A program made the translations under genes and the position numbers. Shown here piece by piece: positions 1 through 7,248 of a stretch of DNA of 10,157 nt (positions are counted from its first letter, which is position 1; the number at the start of each line of letters is the position of its first letter). The notes below the pieces were generated by a model that did no database searches, was not told the origin of the DNA, and was given only the letters and a program-made list of their open reading frames with translations. This DNA comes from an uncultured Planctomycetota bacterium (GTDB taxonomy: Bacteria > Planctomycetota > Planctomycetia > Pirellulales > UBA1268). The DNA lies in the NCBI GenBank assembly GCA_905477565.1, contig CAJQGO010000102.1:1-10157 (forward strand), given 5' to 3'.

Positions 1-154
1 CGACACCGATCAACATGGTGATAGCACAGGCGTTGTGAAAGAGCTTCAATCATAAGCGTCGCAACAGTTTGGCGTTGAGCGAAGTGCTGGACTTCGTAGA
101 AATTCTCCGGCACGGTTGCACGAAACGTCAGTACATACAAGTTGAGAATCAATC
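1..154. other. Left-edge region, no firm gene
   Basis: This short stretch precedes the giant cytochrome-like gene. On the plus strand one frame is open from base 2 to a TAA at 53-55 and would be the last 17 residues of an upstream gene (ending VVKELQS). A second plus frame closes with TGA at 36-38. On the minus strand a frame is open from 152 down to the window edge, with an ATG at 53-51 but no ribosome binding site. None of these is long enough to identify. I see no hairpin or convincing promoter. The most economical reading is the tail of an upstream plus-strand gene followed by a leader of about 100 bp. Confidence 0.3.
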
Positions 155-3100
155 ATGAACCGTTTTATATTCCCAATCGGCCTGACCGTGTTGTGGCTCT
201 GTGCTTCATCTCATGCTGCTACGTCCGGAGTTGACTTTCCGCAAAACCATCAGACGTTTTTCAAGAAGCACTGTCTTGACTGTCATGACTCTGCAACACA
301 GGAGGGTGGCGTTGACTTGGAAGCACTTTCATTCACCATTGCCACCATTGAGCAGGCGGAACGCTGGCAAAAAGTCTTGAACGTGTTGAACTCGGGCGAG
401 ATGCCGCCGGAGGATTCCGGTCAACCAGAAGGAATTGAAAAGGCAGATTTTCTTGATGATCTCGCGCAGACCATGGTTGCGGCTCGGCGAAGTTTGGCAG
501 ACTCTGGTGGCAGAATCACCATGCGACGACTCAATCGTCGAGAGTATCAAAACACGATCGAGCAACTTCTGGGTTTGAAGGTCGACGTTTCATCTCTCCC
601 TGCCGATGGCGGTTCGGGAACCTTCGATACCGTAGGTGCCTCTCAGTTCATCTCGAGTGATCAGATCGAGCAGTACCTGAAGCTTGGACGTAGTGCGATA
701 GACGAAGCCTTTGAGCGACAGGCTACCCGGCAACAGCCGTCAAAAATTTTTCGGGTTGAACCAGAAAACACCGTTAATGTCTTGAGTCGTAAAAAGATTG
801 CTGAGCAGGAAGAGACGTACCAGCGGTACCTCCTCTGGAAAGCGGAGGTTGATAAAGCAGCTCTTTTGCCGGAGAACAAGAAGGTACTCGCTGAACTTCG
901 TGAGAAATACAACCTCGACGACCTTACGAACAGTGTTCGACTGTATCAAAACACGGGCCTGCTCAAAGGTGCTCCGGATGCAACCAAGTTTGGTTTTACA
1001 GATGGCAATAAGGCTTCCTTTTCATACCAAGGTGGCTACGACCGCACTCAAGCCTACATGAAGCAGTATCTCGATTTTCCAAACAGTGATCGGGGTACGT
1101 ATCTGAAACTTGCCTGGGGTATTCAGCGTATCGATGTTGTGCCTGATCCCAAAGACGTTCCGCCTGGAAAGTACACGTTGAGAATCCGTGCGGGTGTCGT
1201 TGAGGGATCTGATTCCTCACGTCACTTTATCGAGATTGGTCATCCGCAGCGTGTAAACGGAGCCCTTGCTCGTTTCTCGGGTAAGCCACTCGCGGGTCTT
1301 CAGGTACTTGGCACGGAGGATAATCCTGAAATCATTGAAACAACTCTGGTGATCGGCTCGAACACACCACGTGAGTTTGGTATTCAGGAACGCCAGCCCG
1401 AGAGTAGTAAAAAGATGCTCTCAACGGAATTTTACAGTTACAAGCGGGAAAACGGGTACGGTACCCCGCCTGCTATTTGGGTCGATTGGATTGAACTCGA
1501 GGGTCCTCTCACAGAATCAGCGGTGACAGAGTCAGCAATCACTCGCGTCGAGCCGGAGAAGACAATCAACCCAGCGAACGAAGACGTTATTACGCGGATC
1601 GAAGAACAGCAAACCCGTTTCGAGCAGTGGAAAAAAGGGGTTGATGAAGCAGCCAAGAGCCCAGAGAACCAGGCAATCATTGCCGAGATTCGCAAAACAG
1701 ATCGGCTGATCGATCATCCCAATCGATTCTACACGTTTGCAGACAGGCTAAAGGGCACTCCCAATCCAAGAGACTTCGGGTTTAGTGATGTGAAAAAAGC
1801 TGCGGCAGCCGATCCTTCACGAAGCAGAAGTTTAGCTCTTCACAAACACTACGTCGGTTTGCCGCATCGTGATCGCGGCACGTACCTAAAGTTGACGCAC
1901 GGAACTGGACGGGTGATTGTGAAGCCTAAGGAAATGCCTCCTGGTAACTATGTCATGCGGGTTCGTGTTGGTGTGGTTGAAGGAACACCCGCATCTCGGC
2001 GGTTTATCCAAGTTGGTCATCCCCAGCGTGAAATTGAGAGTCGGGACTGGGGTTTGGAAGGTCGGGCTCTTAGCAGTCATCAGGTTTCAGGAACAATCGA
2101 TAATCCGGAAGTTATAGAAATCCCACTCGAAGTTGGGACCAGTACACCAAAAGAGTTCGCCGTCCAGGAAAAACAAACCAATAACGGAAGTCTCAAGGTG
2201 CGGTGGGATGAACACAACACACTCAAGGCAGAGAATGGCTATGGCCACCCGCCTGCCATCTGGATTGATTGGGTGGAAATTGAAGGCCCTCTTCCGGAAG
2301 GAGGGGCGGTAGCGTCAACCACCTATCGTGTTGAACCTGAAAAGACGATCAATCCACAAAACGAAAAGAGTATCAAAGAGTTGGAGGACAGTTTCTCGCG
2401 GTTCACCCAGTGGCGGAAGGGCGTTGATGAAGCTGTGAAGACTCCCGAAAACCAAGCGATCATCGCAGAGATCGCCAAGAAAGAGAAAGACATCCTTGAT
2501 CCACTGCGTTTCTACCGATTCACTGATCGACTCAAGGGTATTCCCGATGCCCGAGATTTTGGTTTTGATCAGTCCCGTGCTCCACAAAGCGCAAACCCCG
2601 ATTGGCCAAACCTGCACGCCTATCTTAAACACTACGCCAGCCTTCCCTATCGAGACACGGGAGCCTATTTGAAGCCCACCAAAGGAACTGGGCGTGTGAT
2701 CGTGTCCCCGGAGAAACTACCAGTTGGGAACTATACCCTTCGTGTGCGGGTTGGTGCTGTTGAAGGGTCCGATCCTTCCCGTCATTTTATTCAGGTTGGT
2801 CATCCTCAGAGAACGTACACCGGCCCGGATTGGGATTGGGGGCTGGAAGGGAGAGCGATCAGCACCAATCAGGTTACCGGAACTATTGAAGAGCCACAGA
2901 TCCTGGAGATTCCTCTTGAGGTTGGTCCCAATACAATTCGCGAGTTCTCCGTACAGGAAAAACAACCAAACAACGGCAAGCCGAAAGCACTCTTTAAAAC
3001 ATTCAATGCAGCAAAAAAAGAAAACGGGTATGGCATTCCTCCCGCGATCTGGATTGACTGGGTGGAATTGGAAGGCCCTCATAGCAGTTCAAGGAAACAA

Positions 3101-5089
3101 TGGAAGCAGCGTCGTGAAGTTGAATTGCATGCAAACGCGAAGGTCGGTGGTACGTACAACGGATACTTCAAAGGTGGGTATGAAAAGGGCAAAGCATTCT
3201 TGGATGCCGGTAAACCTCAGAAGGGTATCGTTGATGAGCAGGACGCAAAATTTCGAATCCGTCAGTTTGAGGAGGAAGGTCCGGTCTTCCGTCGCTATCT
3301 TGATGATCCACTCACTCAGGTGGGTTCATTTCTGACTATTTCGAATGTCAATAAGGAAGAGTACATCGCTCTACCTCCAGAGCATCCGTCTGGCTGGAAA
3401 AAAACTGAGCATATTGTTGAGTCGTTGCCGCCTGGTACCTACAAACTCCGATGCCGAATTGGGGCAGTCGAAGGTACTCCGGCCGAACGACACTTTGTGG
3501 ACCTTGGTGCCGTTCCTGAGAAAGAACATTTTGATCGCCTGGCAACATTTCAGATTACTGGTTCAACGGACGAGCCGGAGATCATTGAGCTTCCAGTCCA
3601 ACTCACAAAAAATAGTCCGCGCACATTTGCCCTCCGTGAAAAACGCGATGTGAAGGCAGATGCTGGTCGAGACCGCGATGCGAGGAAGGAAAATGGCGTC
3701 GGCCTCAAACCTGCTCTGTGGATTGACTGGGTTGAGTGGGAAGGACCGCTGGATGTGTCCAATGAATCTGGCAGGAGGAATTGGTGGATCACAGAAGCCG
3801 ACGAACCAGATGAATCTTTGCGGGCTCAGAAAATGATTGAGCTGTTTGCGTTGGAGGCCTTTCGGGGTGTCGAACCCGAGGCTGAATATATTCAACAGCT
3901 TTCAGATCTCTTTGCCCTTCGTCGCAAGGCTGGTGACTCTTTTGATACTGCGATCCGGTTGCCGCTGAGCATTATTCTTGCCTCCCCTGGATTTCTCTAC
4001 CTGAATGAACCCAATGACGCGGATGACCGGCGACAGCTCACTGATCGGGAACTTGCCGTGCGACTGGCGTATTTCCTTTGGAGTGCTCCTCCTGATCGTG
4101 AGTTGCTCGAATTAGCGAAACAACAGAAGCTCAGTCAGCCTGAAACACTCCGCCAGCAAGTCGATCGTATGATCGCTGATTCACGTTCAGATGAATTTAT
4201 TTCTGGTTTCGTGCACCAATGGCTGGATATGGAACGCCTCGATTTTTTTCAGTTTGATACCAGACTCTATCGTGACTTCGACGAAAGTACTCGCTCTGCT
4301 GCTCGCGAAGAAGTCTATCAATCATTTGCTCACCTTTTTCGTGGTGGCCAGGATGGCCGTATCAGTCAATTGCTGAAGAGTGATACTGTCTTTATTAACG
4401 GCCTGCTTGCAAACTACTACGGCATAGAAGGTATTACAGGGGATGAATTTCAAAAGGTCAGTCTTCCTGCGGGTTCTCCTCGGGGCGGCCTGCTTGGTAT
4501 GGCTGCTATTCATGCGATGGGAAGTGATGGCGTGGTAAGTAGCCCGGTTGAGCGAGGCGCCTGGGTACTTCGTCATCTACTCCATGATCCGCCACCGCCA
4601 GCACCACCAAACGTGCCGCAGATTTCTCGTCTGCAAGGAGAGATTCTCACAACGCGTGAACGACTGCGTATGCATCAGGAAGAAGCTCAGTGCGCGAGTT
4701 GCCATCGGAAGATCGACCCTATTGGGCTCGGTCTTGAAAACTTTAACGCTGCAGGAAAGTGGCGAACAACAGACAGCTTCCAGGCGCGTGACAAACGAGG
4801 TCGTGGCGTTGGCAAGAAAAAGACGTGGGATATTGATCCCTCGGGTGCGATATACAATGGCCCATCTTTCGCTGATTATTTTGAATTACGAGACATAGTC
4901 GTCAGTCGCAAGGATGATTTTGCTCGTGGTTTTACAGAGCATTTAATTGAGTATGCTCTTGGCCGACCATTCGGCTTTACCGACGAAGACTTCGCAGAGG
5001 AAGTGGTTCAGTCGGCAAAAATAAAAGATTATGCCGTGAGTGAGTTCGTGCATGCCGTTGTCCAGAGCAAGGCATTTCAGTCCAAATAA
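155..5089 (+). CDS. Giant secreted cytochrome c-like DUF1592-family protein with amplified internal modules
   Basis: A 1644-residue exported protein of the planctomycete cytochrome-like group; its reaction is not established. Seen: a signal peptide (about 1-21, ending S-H-A-A), then PSCyt1 with a haem-c motif C40-L-D-C43-H44, and PSD3/DUF1587 at about 120-187. Four tandem modules fill about 200-1198. The C-terminal block follows in the usual family order: PSD5/DUF1595 about 1223-1285, PSD4/DUF1592 about 1292-1425, PSCyt3/DUF1588 about 1435-1533 with a second haem motif C1513-A-S-C-H1517, and PSD2/DUF1585 about 1555-1640. The protein should sit in the periplasm and bind two covalent haems; electron transfer or oxidation of an organic substrate is inference. 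Relatives are commonly about 800-1100 residues, so the length is unusual and comes from the repeats. The ATG at 155 is the first after an in-frame TGA at 143-145; no strong Shine-Dalgarno is visible. No frameshift is seen. The usual downstream DUF1552 gene is absent; a small lectin-fold gene follows after 19 bp. Confidence 0.9.
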   Translation: MNRFIFPIGLTVLWLCASSHAATSGVDFPQNHQTFFKKHCLDCHDSATQEGGVDLEALSFTIATIEQAERWQKVLNVLNSGEMPPEDSGQPEGIEKADFLDDLAQTMVAARRSLADSGGRITMRRLNRREYQNTIEQLLGLKVDVSSLPADGGSGTFDTVGASQFISSDQIEQYLKLGRSAIDEAFERQATRQQPSKIFRVEPENTVNVLSRKKIAEQEETYQRYLLWKAEVDKAALLPENKKVLAELREKYNLDDLTNSVRLYQNTGLLKGAPDATKFGFTDGNKASFSYQGGYDRTQAYMKQYLDFPNSDRGTYLKLAWGIQRIDVVPDPKDVPPGKYTLRIRAGVVEGSDSSRHFIEIGHPQRVNGALARFSGKPLAGLQVLGTEDNPEIIETTLVIGSNTPREFGIQERQPESSKKMLSTEFYSYKRENGYGTPPAIWVDWIELEGPLTESAVTESAITRVEPEKTINPANEDVITRIEEQQTRFEQWKKGVDEAAKSPENQAIIAEIRKTDRLIDHPNRFYTFADRLKGTPNPRDFGFSDVKKAAAADPSRSRSLALHKHYVGLPHRDRGTYLKLTHGTGRVIVKPKEMPPGNYVMRVRVGVVEGTPASRRFIQVGHPQREIESRDWGLEGRALSSHQVSGTIDNPEVIEIPLEVGTSTPKEFAVQEKQTNNGSLKVRWDEHNTLKAENGYGHPPAIWIDWVEIEGPLPEGGAVASTTYRVEPEKTINPQNEKSIKELEDSFSRFTQWRKGVDEAVKTPENQAIIAEIAKKEKDILDPLRFYRFTDRLKGIPDARDFGFDQSRAPQSANPDWPNLHAYLKHYASLPYRDTGAYLKPTKGTGRVIVSPEKLPVGNYTLRVRVGAVEGSDPSRHFIQVGHPQRTYTGPDWDWGLEGRAISTNQVTGTIEEPQILEIPLEVGPNTIREFSVQEKQPNNGKPKALFKTFNAAKKENGYGIPPAIWIDWVELEGPHSSSRKQWKQRREVELHANAKVGGTYNGYFKGGYEKGKAFLDAGKPQKGIVDEQDAKFRIRQFEEEGPVFRRYLDDPLTQVGSFLTISNVNKEEYIALPPEHPSGWKKTEHIVESLPPGTYKLRCRIGAVEGTPAERHFVDLGAVPEKEHFDRLATFQITGSTDEPEIIELPVQLTKNSPRTFALREKRDVKADAGRDRDARKENGVGLKPALWIDWVEWEGPLDVSNESGRRNWWITEADEPDESLRAQKMIELFALEAFRGVEPEAEYIQQLSDLFALRRKAGDSFDTAIRLPLSIILASPGFLYLNEPNDADDRRQLTDRELAVRLAYFLWSAPPDRELLELAKQQKLSQPETLRQQVDRMIADSRSDEFISGFVHQWLDMERLDFFQFDTRLYRDFDESTRSAAREEVYQSFAHLFRGGQDGRISQLLKSDTVFINGLLANYYGIEGITGDEFQKVSLPAGSPRGGLLGMAAIHAMGSDGVVSSPVERGAWVLRHLLHDPPPPAPPNVPQISRLQGEILTTRERLRMHQEEAQCASCHRKIDPIGLGLENFNAAGKWRTTDSFQARDKRGRGVGKKKTWDIDPSGAIYNGPSFADYFELRDIVVSRKDDFARGFTEHLIEYALGRPFGFTDEDFAEEVVQSAKIKDYAVSEFVHAVVQSKAFQSK
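752..1543 (+). repeat. Internal protein module, copy 1
   Basis: First copy of a module of about 250 residues inside the cytochrome-like protein, residues R200-P451, followed by a 12-residue linker that itself holds a small T-E-S-A repeat. It opens with R-V-E-P-E and a helical, charged segment containing P-E-N. A D-R-G-T-Y-L-K motif and a beta-rich stretch follow (P-P-G-K-Y-T-L-R, then V-E-G-S-D, then R-H-F-I-E-I-G-H-P-Q-R). It closes with P-A-I-W-V-D-W-I-E-L-E-G-P. The beta-rich half suggests a beta-sandwich, possibly carbohydrate-binding; that is inference from pattern only. This copy is more diverged than copies 2 and 3 are from each other. Confidence 0.85.
1544..2326 (+). repeat. Internal protein module, copy 2
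   Basis: Second tandem copy, residues R464-P712 plus a 12-residue linker. It begins R-V-E-P-E-K-T-I-N-P and ends P-A-I-W-I-D-W-V-E-I-E-G-P. By eye, 53 of the first 80 residues are identical to copy 3 in an ungapped alignment. Near-identical patches include V-D-E-A, P-E-N-Q-A-I-I-A-E-I and R-D-F-G-F. Similarity is also visible in the DNA, for example around the shared closing motif. This supports a duplication more recent than the split from copy 1. Confidence 0.88.
2327..3079 (+). repeat. Internal protein module, copy 3
   Basis: Third tandem copy, residues R725-P975. It has the same order of landmarks as copy 2: R-V-E-P-E-K-T-I-N-P, P-E-N-Q-A-I-I-A-E-I, R-F-Y-R-F-T-D-R-L-K-G, G-T-G-R-V-I-V, R-H-F-I-Q-V-G-H-P-Q-R, V-Q-E-K-Q, then P-A-I-W-I-D-W-V-E-L-E-G-P. 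The acidic and aromatic residues of the closing motif are conserved in every copy, so the copies are probably all folded and under selection rather than decaying. Confidence 0.88.
3104..3748 (+). repeat. Internal protein module, divergent copy 4
   Basis: Residues about 984-1198. The C-terminal half matches the other copies (P-P-G-T-Y-K-L-R, V-E-G-T-P, R-H-F-V-D-L-G, G-S-T-D-E-P-E-I-I-E, and the closing P-A-L-W-I-D-W-V-E-W-E-G-P). The N-terminal half is different: it lacks R-V-E-P-E and P-E-N and carries G-T-Y-N-G-Y-F-K-G-G-Y instead. It is shorter by about 35 residues. It is either an old, separately evolved member of the same fold or the module originally next to PSD5, with copies 1-3 added upstream. 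Confidence 0.75.
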
Positions 5090-5094
5090 TCAAA

Positions 5095-5100
5095 AGAGGT
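5095..5100 (+). promoter_or_regulatory. Ribosome binding site fixing the start of the lectin-fold gene
   Basis: AGAGGT lies 8 bases before the ATG at 5109 and just after the stop codon of the cytochrome-like gene. It favours 5109 over the in-frame ATG at 5040, which would lie inside the upstream gene and place 23 extra residues before the signal peptide. A GTG at 5106 is a minor alternative. Confidence 0.6.
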
Positions 5101-5108
5101 TTGTCGTG

Positions 5109-5774
5109 ATGGGTGTTCAAAAGGTTCTGTTTGCTGTGTTGTCTGTAGTTGTGCTTGCCTCGAATCTCTATGCCGTTGATCCACCCCCGATCGATTCACA
5201 TCTGTTTCAGTCTGGTGAACTCATCTACACAGACGGCTTTGACGGTCCACTGAATAAAAAATGGTGGCAGACGCGAACCAAGAACTGGGAAGTTGTCGAT
5301 GGTTTACTTATTGGTGCCCCGGATTACAAGGATGCGGCGGAGGCTGAGAAGGCGCTGAAGCGTGATCACCATCTTGGGTTATCACCTGTTATTCGGCTCG
5401 ATAACCTGCCGCCAAAATTTGTTGTTCGTATGCGGGTAAAGTTTGAAGGAAAAGAATTTCAGGTGGGTCGACCAAAGTTTGACATTGGCCACCACATTAA
5501 TACGGTGACTTTTCGAGATAATGGTTACGCCGTCAAGCTGCATGGTGGAAAACAGTTCTTGGGAAAAGCACCGAACGTCAAATTGAACGAATGGCTCGAC
5601 GTTTCACTCGAGTTTCAGGAGGGTGCACTTTGGATTGAAGTCAACGGAAAAGGCCAACTCATCAAGCACGAGCAGGTTTCTCTCGAAGGACGGAGCGAAT
5701 TGACTTTCAAGACCTTCGAGGATGCACCAAACAGAATCATGTTTGATTCTGTAAGTCTGTGGAAAGCTAACTAG
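5109..5774 (+). CDS. Small secreted concanavalin-like (DUF1080/LamG-like) protein
   Basis: A 221-residue exported protein. A signal peptide is clear: V-Q-K, then a hydrophobic run, ending N-L-Y-A22. The mature part is beta-rich and begins with a pattern common in DUF1080/LamG-type jelly rolls (Y-T-D-G-F-D-G-P-L, then K-W-W-Q, then W-E-V-V-D-G-L-L-I-G-A). Later strands include F-V-V-R-M-R-V-K-F and W-L-D-V-S-L-E-F, and it ends with D-S-V-S-L-W, typical of the last strand of this fold. No E-x-D-x-x-E motif of GH16 enzymes is present, so I do not call it a glucanase. It may bind a glycan or act as a small accessory domain; function is unknown. It starts 19 bp after the cytochrome-like gene on the same strand, so co-transcription is likely. 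The start rests on the ribosome binding site and the signal peptide. Confidence 0.72.
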   Translation: MGVQKVLFAVLSVVVLASNLYAVDPPPIDSHLFQSGELIYTDGFDGPLNKKWWQTRTKNWEVVDGLLIGAPDYKDAAEAEKALKRDHHLGLSPVIRLDNLPPKFVVRMRVKFEGKEFQVGRPKFDIGHHINTVTFRDNGYAVKLHGGKQFLGKAPNVKLNEWLDVSLEFQEGALWIEVNGKGQLIKHEQVSLEGRSELTFKTFEDAPNRIMFDSVSLWKAN

Positions 5775-5789
5775 TCTCTGCAGTGAGGC

Positions 5790-7031
5790 TTAATTCTTCT
5801 TCACGTCGTAACAGAGCAGGATGTTCTGGTCACGAAGGTAGAGCTTTCCGTTGGCAATAACCGGATGGGGCCATGCTTTTTCTTCACTCCGGTCTGGCTG
5901 GTCAAACCGACTTTTTTCGACAAGTTCTGTCGGAGTTGCCTTAATAAGAGCAACTGGGCCGGCTTCGCTTCGCAGATACAGATGGCCATCGGCATACACG
6001 GTGGCACCTTTTCCAGCACTTCGTCCAGCGTAGGCAAGTTCGCCTCTGTCGAGATTAAGACAGCGGAATGTTCCGCCGCTTGATCCGTAGATATGGCCAT
6101 CAAGCAACACGACCCCACCATGATGATTCATGATTTCTTTGTTGGCGTAAAGCTGCTCGGCCTGCCAATTCGTGCCATCTTTTGTGATTCGGAAAGCATT
6201 GCATCCGATGCCATAGCCTGATGTCACAAACACGGTGTTCTCTTGAACAATCGGGGTTGAGATAACAGCTGTCTTGCCTTCTCTGTCTGCTCGCCAAAGA
6301 ACGGTTCCAGAGTCGGGGTCGATGCCGGCGACACTCTTTCCGGTTAGTTGCACGTATTGTCGAGTACCATCAATCGTTGCGATGATCGCAGATGAATAGC
6401 CAGCAGGATCTGTCCAAGCCTCTGTCTGCCAGAGTTTCTCTCCAGTCTTTCTGTTTAAGGCGAGCAGGGTGCCGTCAGGACCACCGGGAGTACAAATCAC
6501 ACGATCTCCATCCACAAGCGGAGACTCACTGTACTTCCATCCGGACATCATCTTTCCGCCGTATTGATCAACAAGATTGACCGACCATTTTGTAACGCCA
6601 TTTTCTGCGTCGAGGCAAACAAGGTCTGCGTACTGGTTTAAAACAAAAACGTCACCCTTATCTAAGGTTGGTGTGCCACGGGGGCCTGGGTACCGCTTGT
6701 GGCCACCGGCTTTACCAATGCGAGTTTTCCAGATAGGCGAACCGTCAGTTTCATCAAGAACAATCACATAACTGCCATCATCAAGATCGCCCATTGTGAA
6801 GATGCGGCCGTTGGCTAGAGCAATACTCGAGTACCCTCCGCCAACCCCTGTTGCTTTCCAGGCGAGAGGGGGGCCATCCTCTGGCCAATTTTCAAGAAGG
6901 CCAGTCTCGTTTGATTTCGCATCGCGGTTTGGACCTCGCCATTGGGCCCAGTCTTCACCATAAGAACTTGAACCAAAAGAGCAGATCGAGAGTATTGAAA
7001 TCGAAAGTAGCAAAACGAAACGCGGTAGCAT
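5790..7031 (-). CDS. Secreted PQQ-like beta-propeller protein
   Basis: A 413-residue exported protein with a signal peptide (about 1-25, M-L-P-R-F-V-L-L-L start) followed by D27-W-A-Q-W-R-G-P34, a signature frequent at the mature start of planctomycete PQQ-like repeat proteins. Propeller blades end in the usual D/N-x-x-x-G-x-x-x-W pattern, with the tryptophans at W101, W149, W201 and W246; later blades are less regular. The last strand reads L-Y-L-R-D-Q-N-I-L-L-C-Y-D. The fold is shared by PQQ-dependent dehydrogenases and by BamB-like scaffolds. At this length, with no dehydrogenase-specific active-site segments that I can recognise, a non-catalytic or unknown role is more likely than a true quinoprotein enzyme. 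An in-frame ATG exists at 7127, but the one at 7031 has a ribosome binding site and begins a proper signal peptide. The gene is convergent with the lectin-fold gene (15-bp gap). Confidence 0.85.
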   Translation of the reverse strand: MLPRFVLLLSISILSICSFGSSSYGEDWAQWRGPNRDAKSNETGLLENWPEDGPPLAWKATGVGGGYSSIALANGRIFTMGDLDDGSYVIVLDETDGSPIWKTRIGKAGGHKRYPGPRGTPTLDKGDVFVLNQYADLVCLDAENGVTKWSVNLVDQYGGKMMSGWKYSESPLVDGDRVICTPGGPDGTLLALNRKTGEKLWQTEAWTDPAGYSSAIIATIDGTRQYVQLTGKSVAGIDPDSGTVLWRADREGKTAVISTPIVQENTVFVTSGYGIGCNAFRITKDGTNWQAEQLYANKEIMNHHGGVVLLDGHIYGSSGGTFRCLNLDRGELAYAGRSAGKGATVYADGHLYLRSEAGPVALIKATPTELVEKSRFDQPDRSEEKAWPHPVIANGKLYLRDQNILLCYDVKKN

Positions 7032-7037
7032 GTCGTG

Positions 7038-7043
7038 TTTCCT
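7038..7043 (-). promoter_or_regulatory. Ribosome binding site of the propeller gene
   Basis: On the minus strand AGGAAA precedes the ATG at 7031, with its AGGA core 8 bases away. It decides in favour of the shorter product, which begins at the signal peptide. Confidence 0.6.
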
Positions 7044-7076
7044 GTGGGTCGGAACAGCATTGTGTTGGCACAGTAG

Positions 7077-7102
7077 CAATCCAATTCCTTTAGTTTGGAT
7101 TG
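7077..7102. repeat. Inverted repeat in the leader of the propeller gene
   Basis: Arms CAATCCAA (7077-7084) and TTGGATTG (7095-7102) are perfect 8-bp complements around a 10-base spacer. The repeat lies 46-71 bases upstream of the propeller start codon. It could be a protein-binding operator or an RNA hairpin in the 5' leader. There is no T-run after either side, so it does not look like a terminator. Confidence 0.5.
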
Positions 7103-7248
7103 GAGCAGTGAAAGAATACAACCCCATCCCCAGTTCTACTCAATTTGACTTATTCTGTTCATTGTTTTTTTTCGAAACAAAATAGTCTACGAGCAGTTCA
7201 ATACATTGGTGTCATGTTTCAAGTGGTTAGGAAGCAATAGGGTGTCTT

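Larger units (their letters stand above)
7032..7248. promoter_or_regulatory. Divergent intergenic region between propeller and esterase genes
   Basis: These 217 bases must hold the promoters of both genes. The side next to the esterase is AT-rich and contains a run of eight T leading into TTTCGAAA (7170-7177). A TTGACT at 7145-7150 resembles a -35 element, but no fair -10 hexamer sits at 16-18 bases, so I do not call a promoter from it. On the minus strand a TATTCT near 7112-7117 is a weak -10 candidate for the propeller gene. For the esterase, AGGG at 7239-7242 lies 6 bases before the ATG and is the likely ribosome binding site. Confidence 0.5.

Noticed and set aside
2724..3335. A 203-codon open frame inside the cytochrome-like gene, plus strand, different frame
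   Set aside because: It lies wholly within the conserved third and fourth modules of the real frame, has no family signature and no ribosome binding site; long shadow frames are expected in such a gene.
752..3748. Assembly artefact as the cause of the internal repeats
   Set aside because: The copies differ at many positions and keep the reading frame and the closing motifs, so they are genuine diverged duplicates, not duplicated reads.
5040..5108. Upstream ATG for the lectin-fold gene
   Set aside because: It would overlap the end of the cytochrome-like gene and bury the signal peptide behind 23 residues; AGAGGT before 5109 supports the later start.
5109..5774. Calling the lectin-fold protein a GH16 glucanase
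   Set aside because: No E-x-D-x-x-E catalytic motif is present; only the general jelly-roll pattern can be supported.
5775..5789. Terminator between the lectin-fold and propeller genes
   Set aside because: Only 15 bases separate the two stops, and no stable hairpin with a T-run is visible there.
7032..7127. Longer N-terminus for the propeller protein from an ATG at 7127
   Set aside because: It adds 32 residues before a clear signal peptide, and the AGGAAA site fits the ATG at 7031.
7145..7150. TTGACT as a -35 element for the esterase
   Set aside because: No reasonable -10 hexamer occurs at 16-18 bases downstream; that stretch is a T-run.
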